A DNA stretch of 64,000 bases, from positions 17,089,670 through 17,153,669 of the forward strand of contig CM056389.1 in the NCBI GenBank assembly GCA_029718625.1, written 5' to 3'. This DNA is from Synaphobranchus kaupii. Its lineage: Eukaryota > Chordata > Actinopteri > Anguilliformes > Synaphobranchidae. A program made the position numbers and the translations under genes. The notes under the pieces are model-generated. The model was not told the DNA's origin, made no database searches, and saw only the letters and a list, made by a program, of their open reading frames with translations. Shown here piece by piece: positions 32,336 through 44,754 of this stretch; positions within the stretch are counted from its first letter, which is position 1; every line of letters begins with the position of its first letter.

Positions 32336-33580
32336 ATGCAACTCCCCTCATCAACTCAAGAAAAAGAAAAAAAAGGAAAAAAAAGGGATTTAACTAGAGG
32401 CAGCACTAGACGATGAACAATTAAAAACCTGCGGATAAGACATGGATGGAGTCAGGCCGAGGAGATCAAGGATAAGATTTTACCAGGCCGTCCCAGCTGC
32501 GATTAAACTAACTACGGCAAATGCACGGGGGCAAAAAACACGAGAGAAATATGAAATGTGCGGCACAGTACATGGAGAAAAGATGACAGGGCAGATGCAG
32601 CGAATTATGTGCAGAAAGAACCGGAAGGCAGAGTCTAAAGAGTCTAAAGGGATATGATCAATGGCCATTGTGTCAGAAAGACGACCGTGATCTAAGCCCT
32701 CGCATGTAAAAACGAAACTATCATCTGTGAAACGGCACCAGAGCAGATGTGGATTAAGAGATATACTATAAAAAAACAACAACGAATGAGGTACGTCATG
32801 TACCCCGTGTAATTAATAAGCTAGTGAGAAATGGATGTGTAATTGCATTGTGAGTGTATCCTGTTAGAGTAAATCACGTAGAACGGGCGCTTGCAGGTTG
32901 TGTCATTACCAAGGTTATCCGAGTGGGCCCCGTCCCTCTCTTTAAGCTTGGCCCCAACGTCAGCTTCATATCTCCCGCTCGAGCCGTCGACCTTATCCTA
33001 ACCGCATCTTACTGTTGAACGGCAGTATGAAATTGAACATGGGTTACACGGAACTTGCTTGTAATTATGTGGTAGTTCTATATTCACTTACCCTGTAATT
33101 ACTTGTAAATGTCAGGTTGATATTAAATGTGGCCAAACTCAGATCCGTGTCCCGGTGATTTGCTCGTGATAACTGAAAATGATCGTTCAGGGCTGATATG
33201 ACTGAGACAGATAAAATTTGCAAGATGGTTAAAGGCACAGGACCGATAATGGATACAGTCTGATAAAGCCCTTATGGTAGAATGTCTCACTTTAGATAAC
33301 GTTTGGCCCTGGTATGGATTCGGCGGTAATATGCGCATTTCACAAACAGTCAGATACTTGTGTTATGCTTGCTTTTTTGTATGGTTTATACCTCTGTTTC
33401 ACCTGCAAAACAGCCTATACCTCCATCATTATGATCATTTATAGGTCAATTATTTGAGTATTTTGTATAGTTGTTTTTTAGTTTTTTTTTCTCAAGACAC
33501 TTCATAACATACTTCAACACTTCACATTATATGGGCAAGTATACAAGATCACCATTTGATACAAATATAGGCAGATTTGA
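32336..33580. other. Unique sequence, nothing recognised
   Basis: Short AAAAAGG-type runs at about 32360-32385. No gene or element recognised. Confidence 0.35.
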
Positions 33581-33595
33581 TATGTATATATATAA

Positions 33596-33657
<62 letters not shown>
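33581..33657. repeat. (TA)n(TG)n compound microsatellite
   Basis: TA-rich start then about 19 TG units, followed by GTATATCAAATTTT and a second partial TATATATC copy. Confidence 0.93.
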
Positions 33658-34023
33658 CAAATTTTATATGTATATATATCAAATTTTTCTAAAACTCCAT
33701 GTATACAATGTATTGCAATGCATTCAATTTCTGTAAGGGCTGGATGACATGTTTCAATGACAGGAATTGTGGGAAATAAGGGAGGAGGCAGAGTTGATTG
33801 ACATATTTATATCCCCGCAGGTGAGGAATGGCTCCCATGGGTTTGCCGTGTCAGAAGTTTAGCTTTGATTGCACCGCTAGGCTCTTGCATCCCATCCCTG
33901 TATTCATGCCCATGTCCAGACACAAGGGAAAACCATTGATGTTATTGAACATGTTGGGTCACTAAGAGGACATCTGAATCCATGGAAAAATAGACCAGTA
34001 AGAAGTTTGAAAAATTAATTTAA

Positions 34024-34461
34024 AGGCCCATTCAGTAATTTCAGTTGCTAAACACAATTTTTGTACTATAACCAGCCACAATACAATATGACAAAACCAT
34101 TTCCATGGCATGGTTTATTTGGCAAAATGTTAGCTACCTATTCTTTTCAATATATTATCTGATGATGAGTGAGCGATGAGTTTGTTTCCATGGTGATGAG
34201 CTGCGCAAGGACTACAGAAAATAACGGGTATTAAAAACAAAGAAGAAGAATGAAAGACTGACGATAAACAAGGAAGTAGTGTTGGCCCGACACTTGTTTT
34301 AAATAAATACTTATTTTTCCTTTTTAAGTGCGTTTCACAAGGGTCTTTATGGTTATTTTTCTTTATAATTCTAGTCCCATAGCACCATATCTTCGTCTTT
34401 TTGCTCGTTGTAAGGGCTTACCTTTTTTTTTTTTTAGCAACCACAATTACTAAGTGGGCCT
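34024..34461. mobile_element. Second Kolobok-like (TTAA) MITE
   Basis: Left end AGGCCCATTCAGTAATTTCA then GTTGCTAA. The right end is the inverse TTAGCAACCACAATTACTAA then GTGGGCCT. TTAA stands outside both ends (34020-34023 and 34462-34465). Terminal repeats are about 32 bp and imperfect. The 438-bp body has no transposase. The ends begin AGG like the 16986 element, but the sequences are otherwise unrelated. Confidence 0.85.
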
Positions 34462-34465
34462 TTAA

Positions 34466-37400
34466 TGTTCAATAGGGCAGTCAAGTTGTAGATCTAGTCT
34501 GAGCATCTTGCACTGGCTGTCTCTATTGGGACTAATATACTCCCCTCTTGGGAGTTACTGCACTGCGACCCCTAATCTTTACACTTGTGTTTGCATCAGA
34601 TGCTCTCATCTGCTAAACACCGGCAAAGTAAAAAATAAAGCAAGGCCTATTAAAGTAAAGAAAAAAATTTAAGTAAAAAAAAGTTGAGCAAAGAAGAGAG
34701 AATACTTAGATTTGATGAGCGGTTGCTGTCCATTCAGCACCAGTCAGGCTGTGAGGCAGGTTGCTGTCAGTGAACATCAGCACCATGGACAGCGCCGTCC
34801 TGATTCACAGGGCTCACACCTGAATTCCACTGCCTCCACAAACACATGCAGCTGCCGGCAATTGAGCAATCGGCACCACAAGCCTTAAAGAGCAGGCTCA
34901 CTGTGTAGTGTGGGAGACAAGCTGTGATGCTGCCAGATCTATGCAAATATACCCCTGAAACATTTAGGGTTTCCCCTGTGCTTCAAGGGCTTTGACAGCC
35001 CTGGTCAGGGAGAGATTTTTTCCTTTTTGGTTTCATCTTAAAATAAAGAAACCGGTGACAACTGTGTAATTAATGGCTTTTAATTAACTGCTTTATGAAT
35101 TGCTTTTAATTAGTTCTGAGTAACAATGGAAAAATTTGAGCCCCCACTCAAAGCAGGCCAACAATTCAAAACAAAAACAAAAGTAAGTCCAAAATGTTGT
35201 TTCTGTTGTGGTACTTGTTGTTGTTTTTTCCCCCTAGTGATGTAATTCAGTGAATGCATTCAGTGCAGTGCAGTGCTAACTAAACCTTGAGAATGAGGTC
35301 AGCGATGATGTACGCAGCACTCAACCAACTGTGCAGAAACGGTCCTGTACAGCCATTCTCTCGTCATCCCCCCCCCCCCCCCTCCAATAAATAATTAATT
35401 TAATATTCCCTTTGTAAAATCCTGCTCACTATGCTTATTTTTTAAAAATGTATTTAGTGCACTTTTGTTTTGTGTTATCTGGAAAGTGTGCAGCATTGGA
35501 CACATTAAGTTTATTATTATTACTGTTATAGCCCTTGTATTACACACGCACGCATGCATGCACGGGTTAGTAGGCTGAAATAAGCAAAGAAGCAAGTCCC
35601 ACTGGCTTTAAATGGCCGCCCTGCTGAAGAGATGTCAATTTCTTGCTCAGGTATAAAATGGTGGTAATTTCATGCTGTGCAGGAAGTTGGCCGCTGTGAA
35701 AAAGGGAAGGGGGTTGGTTGTGAAAACATGCAGCGATGGGGATGGGATGGAGGGGGGAGGGATGGAATGAACGAGAGGGGGGAGGATGACAAAAACAGTG
35801 CTGTCAGAAGGAACTTTCTGGAAATGGCAGTCTGACAATGACACACAGGAGCAGCAAGCACAATAGTCACAATGATCTATAGGAAATCATACATTGTATT
35901 ATACTGTGAATTACATGACAAAATACATAGAAGTGGGTTTAATGCTTCATTTGAGAACATCTTTCTGCTTTCAAACTGGACTCTGCTGGATCGATCTAAA
36001 ACGAGGATGAAAGGGAATAAGCCGCCGTACCTTCGCCACCAAGTCTCTGCTCATTCGCTCTTATTTTTTTGTTAATTATTTGGCCCATTTTTGTATTTCA
36101 AAGAAAGTTTGCAGGTGTTTTCAGAAAATAATGGCTGGTGTTTGCTGAGCGCCAGAGAAATCTTGAGGAGCATACCTTCCCACACGTTCACACGTTAGAT
36201 GGAGTACAAGAGTTGAGAATCCAAGGTGTTGAGAGAGCAAATTAATGACAGACATATAGGGATTGATCTTGCCGCAGGCATCGTGCTAATAAAAATCTTT
36301 ATTCATTATCCAGACAGTTGTGCAAAATGCTAATTATAAAGGTTTGTATTGAATTTTGGCTTTTCCTTTATTTTTTTGCTTAATATCACAAAATTTAACT
36401 GAAGGCTGCATTCAATAATTTACCATGAATAAACTGGAACAATTGCATGTTGCACATGGAAATGTATTAAGTGAAAAATAAGTCTGCATAATTTAAGTAC
36501 TTCAGAAAGGATTAGGCAAATGACCCATTAGTTGTGGAAGACAATATGGATGCTAGCATGGCTCTTTAAACCTACTGATAGATGGCTTTCACTCACTAAT
36601 GTTTCTTGGGAATAAATTAATCTTAAGAAGAAAGTCCTCCAGCCAGTCTCACCATCTCCCAAGGATGTGTTTGAACTCGAGAGAGATTAGGAAAAAAATA
36701 AGCAGCGACAATTCATTCCTCCGACTGGGAGATGGTTTTGTACCGTAGGTGATTGTAAAGTTGTTTGGGCGCTAGATTCATTGTTGAGGCTTGATAATTA
36801 TAAACACTCTACGGAGCAATGACACCTAAAACATTTTCACTGTAACGTAAGTGCTGCTTTGCATGTGTTGTTCCTGTCCTGAGAGATTTTACTAAAGCAA
36901 AACTTCAGGTTTTTAAGGCTGAACCAAGAAATCTTAATTTCGGTTGACTTTAGTAAGGTTCCTTACTAGGCTCTCCCTCACTCTTCTCTGTTTGGGAAGC
37001 AAAACCTTTTTTTTCTTAGATTACCGATAATGGATTTTTAATGGTCTTTCAAATCTTGACTACAGCAGGCTTTTCCCTCATTATACAGCCCAGTGCCAAG
37101 TGCCATAGATACATTAGTCCAGTTGCACAGTGTGGCAGTTTTCACAGTGTGCTCTGTTTGTGAAAAGTACACATTTTATGCCCAGACGCCCACTAAAAAC
37201 AACCCATTATGACAGTGAGTTGACGCACATCAAGCTATAATTCAGATAAAATCAAGTCTTACATGACGATGCATTTTTATGTTCACAAACTGCTATTTTT
37301 AGTAGTCCCCTGTTCTGCTGCCCAGGGGCAAATGAGCAAGCTTAGTTAAAGCAGAAATTATGTTTACCATAAAACAGATGTTGCAAAGTCTATTAAAAAC

Positions 37401-37544
37401 AATGGCAGATGCTAAAACTCAGATTTCTCCCCCCCCCCCCCGCCCCCCTACTTTATATTCTTTTAAATTTTTTTTATTTTACCAGGTTATGGTACTGATG
37501 GCCGACATAGCTTTGCTTGTGGGAAATGAATGTGTTAGGTTTGT
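34466..37544. other. Mostly unique AT-rich sequence
   Basis: Poly-C runs at 35368-35382 (15) and 37429-37441 (13), and a G-rich GGGAGGG stretch at about 35745-35780. The block 36225-36345 (GAGCAAATTAATGACAGAC, GGCATCGTGCTAATAAAAAT, AATGCTAATTATAAAGG) has homeodomain-type sites and could be conserved non-coding DNA. No gene supported. Confidence 0.35.
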
Positions 37545-37549
37545 GTACC

Positions 37550-37720
37550 AGTAGTGGTTCAGCCTCAAGGCTTGCAATCATAGGCTTGCAGGTTCAATTC
37601 CCAGGTGGGGCATTGCCGTTGGTACTTAACCCACTTTGCTTCGGTTAACATCCGGCTTTACAAATGAATAGTACTTAGGCTTTAGAGCTTTTTAATTTGC
37701 CCTGGGCAATGGTGTCTGTC
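37550..37720 (+). mobile_element. Diverged V-SINE-like copy
   Basis: Plus-strand ACCAGTAGTGGTTCAGCC, B-box-like GGTTCAATTCCCAGGTGGG, GCATTGCCGTTGGTACTTAA, then a decayed tail region GGGCAATGGTGTCTGTCAA. The order of blocks matches the copy at 13289-13526 read on its own sense strand. Confidence 0.65.
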
Positions 37721-38151
37721 AATATAATTAATAATAATAACTGTGGCTGTTTGGTAAGCTAATGGTGCCTCTACATGCCTCTTTATCTGGTAAATTGTAA
37801 TTGAGTACTTAACAGTATGCCACCCCACCCTTAGCCTACCAGTGCTCTACCTATCAGGCAAAGTAGTCCCCTCTCCTCATCAGAATAACGTTCCTGTTGA
37901 ACACTGAAATATGATCAATATGCAGCTGTAAAAGTAGAATATTTGATGTTTTCTATCTGAATAAACAAACAAATAAAACATCCACCCATACTTAATCACT
38001 CAGCCATAGAGTATTACACAATGGAGAATACATTTTTAATTAGAAGATGATTGTTTAATCAGAAGTAAGGGGTGTGTCATAAGGTTAAGAAAGCACACAG
38101 TTCTTTTCACTTGAACACCCTCACCCTGCTCACGTCTGTGTTTCAGGCCTC

Positions 38152-38530
38152 GGCTGTGTCCGAACCCTTCCATACTATTGAGTATGCTTGTTGAGTACAC
38201 TGGACAATGAAGTAGTTAAGTGGGCAAAATTGTCTCTAAATGTAGTATACGTAAAACCCCTGGATGATATACTTACTTCCGGGGTTTCGCTGAGTATAAT
38301 CGGGGTCTCACTTTTCTAAGAAGTCAGCGAACATTTTGGTCGCATAAATATGATGCGCAGCTTCACTTAAATTTTCCTCCAACAACATCACATGAGCGTG
38401 GACGTCTTGTGACACTTCCACAGTACGGTTTTAAAATAGTATGGAGGATATTTTTTTGCATACTGCATGTCGTGTTACTAAACAGTATACAGAAAACGGC
38501 ACACAGACATGACGCAGTAGATGGGCTGTG
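38152..38530. mobile_element. DNA-transposon-like repeat, copy 1
   Basis: Starts GGCTGTGTCCGAACC and shares with 42335-42665 long blocks such as CCTTCCATACTATT, TTTGTTGAGTA-like, TAGTATAC, GGGGTTTCGCTG and ACATTTTGGTCGCATA. CTTCCATACTATT near the left recurs inverted (AATAGTATGGAGG) near 38435, which suggests a terminal-inverted-repeat element. No transposase and no clear target duplication. Confidence 0.65.
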
Positions 38531-38989
38531 TTCAAATCAGAGCCCTAACAGTCCTGTGGAATCTATTTGTTTCCCATCATGTTCACAGCCCTGGTGGAAG
38601 AAACGTGTGCTTTTATGCAAGATGACCAACTTTCCCTATTTAGACTTCTCCTCCATGGATTTCTTCTTTCACAAACACAATATGTAGATTCAACCAGCTT
38701 TAAATTGGGCATACACACTGTGATAGTCCAACAGTATTTTTTTATACTTATATGAGACTTCTGTGATATGACTCAATGTCATCCACCAAAACAGTTTTCT
38801 TTCTTAGTACTATATATTAAATTCCAATTCCCACATGGAGTAATAAGCCTTCTTTGTTAATATTGTACTTTAACAACATTTAATGCACTTGTACTGTATA
38901 TTCAGCACCAGAAAGCATTCTTAAATTGATATGACGTTTGTTCCAAAAGTAAATGTTCTAATTATTTATACCTGAAAATGGGAGCGCAT

Positions 38990-39570
38990 CTCGCACAGCG
39001 TGAGTGTTAATTAATGAACTTGCCGAAGTGCCAGGCCCTCTGAGTTCTGATGTTATCGTAAGAGATGAGATGCCAAAGAAAGTGCTCCCTTGCGTACTGC
39101 TCAAAATTAAGAGCGGCGCCGCAATGCAAATGCAACCAATCAGCCGTAGCTCAGATCTATTAGCGTGTGCCTGCGCCTCTGAGACATTTTTTTGGCTCTC
39201 GTCCTTAAGGCACACGCACAACAGTAACGGCCCCGTACATTTTCTTCTGGCAAACCTGCGACGAAACTTTGAGAGCGTCGAAGCCAGGGACCGTTTCATC
39301 GGTTTCAACGGGGAGAAACTATGCCTGCCTGTGCCAAGGCTAATTTAGCTGCGGCTGAAGTCTTTACAACAAACGGCACTGGGTGTATTTAGTTCCCTGC
39401 CCCCACTGCTTAACTCGTGCAGTCTGAGTTAGTTGCATTATAATGAACATGTCCATTGATGAAACGCTCTCCGTGAAAGGTTTACTGGAGAGCTATTAAT
39501 TAATGCAGCTGGTATTTACTGGACATTGCTCTTAGTTTATTGCGCAATTATTTTCTTCAACTCAGACTGC
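38990..39570. promoter_or_regulatory. Strong candidate conserved non-coding element
   Basis: Long non-repetitive block with a perfect octamer ATGCAAAT (39124-39131), followed by AACCAATCAG (fits NF-Y), GAGCGGCGCCGCAATGC, TTAATTAATGAA at both ends (39008 and 39498) and CpGs well above the local level. The open frames on both strands over 39000-39350 match no protein I recognise. The combination suggests a developmental enhancer or distal promoter. Confidence 0.4.
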
Positions 39571-39794
39571 AATATTAACCAACCTACGCTCTTTTGCAAA
39601 GGTCCTTTGTTTCTATCAAACAAAAAAAGTAAACACACTGGGTGCTGCTTGTATTGTGCTTTTGTGGAAACAATCAAACTTATTTGGTAGTGAAGGAGTA
39701 ACTAAAAAGAGTAATGGTAAAGCATCGTACAGTTTCATGCCAATAACGCACTGCGTGTCCTACCTGAGAATGTTGTGCAGTAAGATAAGTTTAT

Positions 39795-39965
39795 TTGTTT
39801 ATAAGTGGTAGCACCCTGGCAGTGTTGTATAATTGTTAGGAAACTTGTAACCCAAGAGGTCAGTGAATATCCTGTTGTATACATTGGTTGTACGTATGTA
39901 ATAAGAAATGTAAGTTGCTCTGGATATGAGTGTCTGCTTAATGCTTACATGTAGCTGTATCAAAG
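39795..39965 (+). mobile_element. Decayed V-SINE-like copy
   Basis: GGCAGTGTTGTATAATTGTTAGG matches the SINE head (B-box eroded). AATGTAAGTTGCTCTGGATATG then AGTGTCTGCTTAATGCTTAC matches the conserved 3' block. Many substitutions mark an old copy. The longer motif is split here for length. Confidence 0.7.
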
Positions 39966-40439
39966 GCTGGTACACAGGGTGGACTGGATGCCATTTCCCA
40001 CAAATCCACCATGACATGAACAGTGTCCAAAATTCCACCTGCCTCCAACTAGCCCCAATCTTCTAAATTTAAGTTTATAGAATGATAATAGTATGAAGCA
40101 TTGTCTCAATGAATATGAGACAAAACCAACCTGTGCTATTTCTCTATTTAATTGTATAGCAAAGCTTTAGCTTATATTTACACCGATAGTGAAATTACAA
40201 CTTGTACGATTTTTGTACAAAAGCAAGAGACATTGCTTGTTTGCAAGGGCTGCGATTAAATTGATATTTATATTTATACATGTACACTTGGAAATTCAGT
40301 TAGGAACTTTGTCCTGGTTCTGTACAAACTAACGTATGACTCAATCAGTATCTTCTTTTTGTGGTCGCTAATAGGCTCTGTGTCAAGCACCTTCTGTACT
40401 CTTGCTTTAAATGCCTTGTTTTGCATTTTTGAAAACGAG

Positions 40440-40620
40440 GCTGGCACTTAAACTTTAATTAGGAAATGCGTCTGCCCGTCCTCTCGTCTCCTCTCATCGC
40501 TCTCGCTCTCTCTTTCTCTGTCGTCTCTCCGCAGACAGATGGCGAGTTTAGTGCCACTGGGCGATAAACTCTGGCCTGAAGGAGGAAAGGTCACAGATCT
40601 GAGATAAAATGGATTTAATG
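40440..40620 (+). promoter_or_regulatory. Exon-like or conserved block after a pyrimidine tract
   Basis: A CT-rich tract ends in TCGTCTCTCCGCAG (about 40535), a good 3' splice acceptor. It is followed by ATGGCGAGTTTAGTGCCACT and about 18 open codons to a TGA. AAAGGTCACAG is present but is a weak donor. It could be a small exon, a UTR exon or just conserved non-coding sequence; no family is recognised. Confidence 0.2.
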
Positions 40621-40914
40621 TGGTTAAATCCAAGGGCTTTATCCATGCTCTGCTAATACTGTGCATATGGCCCTATACTGGGGGAAAGTGTCAAGCACAG
40701 GAATCTCATCTGTTCAGCTATGTGTGTTTTTTCCATCCACTGCCATCATTAATACCAAAAGTCTCCTTTTGGTTTCAAAGCAGCACTCGGGGGACCAGGG
40801 GGAAAAAAATGTATCTAGTTTTTGGATTTAAAAAAAATCCCTGTAAATGCATCCAAATCCGGTGGCAAAGGTTGTCAATGCCACTCTCTGTGAATAGGTG
40901 AAACAGTCCTTCAC

Positions 40915-40991
40915 ACTATCGTGATATGAAGCCATCACTTGATTTTGTTGTGTACTGTGCAATGACAATAAAGGCATTGAATTGAATTGAG
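40915..40991 (+). mobile_element. L2-type LINE 3' tail
   Basis: GTACTGTGCAATGACAATAA then AGGCATTGAATTGAATTGAG is the typical 3' end of fish L2-clade elements. Only the tail is recognisable, so this is a severely 5'-truncated insertion. Confidence 0.75.
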
Positions 40992-42334
40992 TAAATTAGG
41001 CTCTTTTTACACACTTATGACATGTACAGTGGGGACCAAAAGCCTGAGGGAGCTTTCATTATTTATCAAGGAACAATGCAATTAAGATACTCCAACACTT
41101 CTGATTCAAGAATACATACATTCTTGAACAGTCCTGAAGCTCAATATGCACATTAACAACTAAAACCATCTATTAATTGAATGAATCTGCCATCTGACCT
41201 GTTCATGTTGCTTCTGCTAGTGCTCCTACATTATAATTATATATGCCTACACACGGTCTTGGCTTACATTATTAAAAACAAAACACAAGAATCAGACGGG
41301 TGTATGATTTGCATCTGCAGGTAATCTGGCTCAGATTCTGCAGGTATCCGAACAAACACTCCAACGTGTGTCTTCTGTCGCCAATATTCTACTGACACAT
41401 AATGACACTTAATTTATTATAGAATTTGATCCTTCTGCACAGGATTTGGACGCATCAGTATTGTAAAATATGATTGTTCCCGGTTTTTGGCCCAGTCTCT
41501 ATAGCAGCCTATGCTGTATGTTTGATGTGAGGAAAAATATGGATATGTTGCTGACATTCCGTGGCGAAATAAACAGAAGGCTTAAAAACAACAAGGAGCT
41601 TATGAAATTGAATTGCAGTACCCGACCCGTCAAAGCAATTGTGGGGGTTATTTCAATCTCCGTACCCTCAAAGAAGTGTTTTGTCTCAGCCTTTTTTTTT
41701 TGTTTTAGAATAATGGACAACATGAAAGAAAATAAATTTATCCTGTCACCCTGAAAAAAAAAATAATATCATGTGCTATGAATGACGCATGGTCTTAATT
41801 CCGCACCTCAGTTGTTCTTATCACGGCATATACGTACTTCGTCTTTGGCCATGTTTCATAGTTTTCTAAGTTCATGTATCCTGTATGGTTGCAACCAGAA
41901 TCCGACCAGCAAAGCAAAGTTTCTTAATCCAAGTCCAGTCCAAAGTGCCAGTATTTGCACTAAGTGCATAAAGCAGGTCAGTGCTAGTCGCAATAAATGC
42001 AAATGGCAGGATGGTGCTAACCCTAACCCAACTAGTGTGATTCGCTATGCAGCTAATTTGGCAGTTACAATGAGTAATAATAAAATTTAGCAGTCATTTC
42101 TCAACGCTCATAAAATTAGATGAAAATAAAACTCAAAACGCTGGCCAGCGGAGTTGGTATGAATAACATGTGCCACACGGTGCAGCTATTTGCTCTAAGT
42201 ATGAATAGATACTCCGTTAATTAATCGCTGTAATTAGGGTTCATTGCAATCAGGTGTGTGAAAATGAGCCCAGGGACTCCTTATATGGTTGTGGGTGGAG
42301 CAAGGAGCCTCTGAGCAGGCGGCCCTTCCCTGGC
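40992..42334. other. Unique sequence, nothing recognised
   Basis: No gene, RNA or element recognised. Confidence 0.35.
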
Positions 42335-42665
42335 TGTGTCCGAATCAGCACCCTTCCATACTATTAGGTAGGTTTGTTGAGTAGACAGGACGAGAAAGTC
42401 GTTAAGTTGGCAAAATCTTCTCTAAATATAGTATACTTAAAACCCCCGAATGATACACTTACGTCTGGGGTTTCGCTGGGTATATTCAGGAGCACACTTC
42501 AAGAAGTACACAAACATTTTGGTCGCATAGATATGACGCTTCATTGACGTTTTCCTTCGATGACAATAAAAGCAACACATGACATGGCCCATCGCGGCTA
42601 AAAGGTTGACATTAAACAGCAGTAAATTGTACACAGGAGACAGGATGCAGTAGGTGGGGTATATA
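42335..42665. mobile_element. DNA-transposon-like repeat, copy 2
   Basis: Starts GGCTGTGTCCGAATCAGC and runs collinear with copy 1 at 38152 through GGGGTTTCGCTGGGTATA and CATTTTGGTCGCATAGATA to ATGCAGTAGGTGGGG. It is substantially diverged from copy 1, with small indels. Confidence 0.65.
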
Positions 42666-42870
42666 CAGTATATACTACGTGTCTTCGTCTATACATAGAG
42701 AGAGTGAGATGGAGGTGTAACCCTTAAATCATTCAAACAACCTTTGAATGATTTATGTTTTGACAGTGAACATTTATATTGATCTGCAACCAATAATTAT
42801 AATGAACATGTTTGTGAAATGCAGGTGAGATTTCCCCGGTGCGTTACCCTGACAAAATTAGTTTATATGG

Positions 42871-43046
42871 CAACGGATATCAACCCTGTTCCTGGAGATC
42901 TGACGTGTAGATTTTCACTCCAACCCTAACAAAGCACACCTCATTCAACAGCTAGAGATCCCACCGAGCTGCTAATTAGTAGAATCATGTGTGCCAAATT
43001 AGGGTTGTAATGAAAAGCTACAGGACGGTAGGGTTGGGCACCACTG
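42871..43046. mobile_element. hAT-like palindromic MITE
   Basis: Right end AGGGTTGGGCACCACTG is a hAT-type CTG terminus. The left counterpart CAACGGATATCAACCCTG is diverged. Inside, TTTTCACTCCAACCCTAAC pairs with the inverse TTAGGGTTGTAATGAAAA, and AAAGCACACCTCATTC pairs with ATCATGTGTGCC. The layout is that of a common fish hAT MITE. No target duplication could be read. Confidence 0.7.
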
Positions 43047-44608
43047 GATCAAATTTAGTTCTTAACTTTGACTTGGAAGAGATTCAGTGATGATTTCATG
43101 ATTTGCCGATAGTTTGGAAAGTTAATTGCTGAACAGATTATGAAGAAAAAACAAACTATGTCTACTTGTGGTTAAAAGTTAAATAAAAATGTGTTCTGTA
43201 TCCTAGTATATGTTAGTCCAGTTTTGTATCTGTAGTACACTCCTGAGAAACTGTTTGCTTTTTCACACAAACGATATAAATTGGCTTAGCTCATTCTATC
43301 AAGCTATCAAATCTCAAAAGCAGTGGAATAAACATTTTGAAAAATGTATGACACAGCCCATTGATTTAATCATGAACACAAAACATTGCTTATCAGCGCT
43401 GTTATTATGACTTGAATTACATGGTATGCTGTCTCTTGATAATCTGCTTTGTCACCATTCAAACGAACAAAATGGATGTTGTGATTGCTATTACACACTG
43501 AGCATCAAAAGAAGCATCTTTTTATGGTTTCGGTATCTCTGATTAGTGCATTTGTTTTTGCTGCATTCTTCAAATGTCTTCGCACGGCAGGGGGTTGGGA
43601 GCTGAAGGGTTTGGAGAATTACTTTCAGAACTTATTATTTTGATTATTTACTTATTTTGGAAGTCACTAGGCCTCTAAATTCTCAAGGGGATTAAATTGT
43701 TTTTAACTTCAAAAGGCATCAGCGCTCCTGGTGTGGTCTCAACCTTTTACAGGCACTTTTATTTAAGTTTTTTAATGTTAATTTGTTTTAAAAAAATGTT
43801 TTAGCATGTAATTACTGTAGTTACAATGACCTCATACATCTCAGCTGACCTAGCCAACAATACAAAGTCTGAAATGTACACATTCCAGCTATGGCACTGG
43901 TTTGGGACTCACTGTAAATAAACATTATTGGTCAAGCTGCTGTTTTTGTCAGTGATTGCCATTTCTTTAAAAAAAACAAAAAACAACATTAGATTCAAAG
44001 TAAGAATATCATAATTACCAGGACAAGGTCTTGGTAACAGAACCAGGATTGTTCTTTTTTTAATATGAAATATGTGCTATGTGAAATATACATAATCAGG
44101 TTCTCGGATGCCTTTATTAACCCCAGCATGGCATTTGAAACGTTCAGGTCTATCATTCATGATTCATTTTTCTATTCCTATAAAATTCTGCATGATGAAC
44201 CTTTCCCCGCCTTTCCCCGTGTCATTTAAAAATATACTTTGGTATATCAGAGTGCCTGAGTGCCCGGTAGTGTCCAATAGCTTTGCATTGAATTATCTAA
44301 TAAAACTTGGTCCTGGGAAGAAAAAGAAAAAAAAAATCTCAAACAGGAAACCATGGCAACCTGGTCTGTGGTTGTTGCAGCTTTTCAATGCCCTGATAAC
44401 CGCAGCTGTCACGGATACAGCGGAGGAGCCACAGAGCGCGATCTCAACAGACCCTGCTTATCATCCTCAAATTCTATGGATTTGCATAGCTGGGTCCAGG
44501 TTAGACACTGGTGTAGGAGCCAGTGATAAGAGATGAGTGTGCTTCAAAAGGCACATGGGTGAAGCCAAGGTAATTAACCTCCTTAGTGTCCTCTTCCATT
44601 GATTTAGT
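43047..44608. other. Unique AT-rich sequence
   Basis: No feature recognised. Confidence 0.35.
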
Positions 44609-44723
44609 CAGTGTTGGGGAAACTACTCTGAAAACAAACTACCAATTACTTCACACTGAAATGAGTTGAACTACAGCCAAGCTAGCCTAAAAAGAGATGT
44701 AGCTTGCAAAACTACAATTACTA

Positions 44724-44744
<21 letters not shown>
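44609..44744. mobile_element. Possible hAT 5' end fragment with (TA)n
   Basis: CAGTGTTGGGGAAACTACTC then TGAAAACAAACTAC has the look of a hAT terminus found widely in fish. No matching right end or target duplication was found. (TA)n occupies 44722-44744. Confidence 0.35.

Positions 44745-44754
<10 letters not shown>

Noticed and set aside
32442..32782. Opposed small frames at 32.4-32.8 kb
   Set aside because: No domain, no splice context; chance openness.
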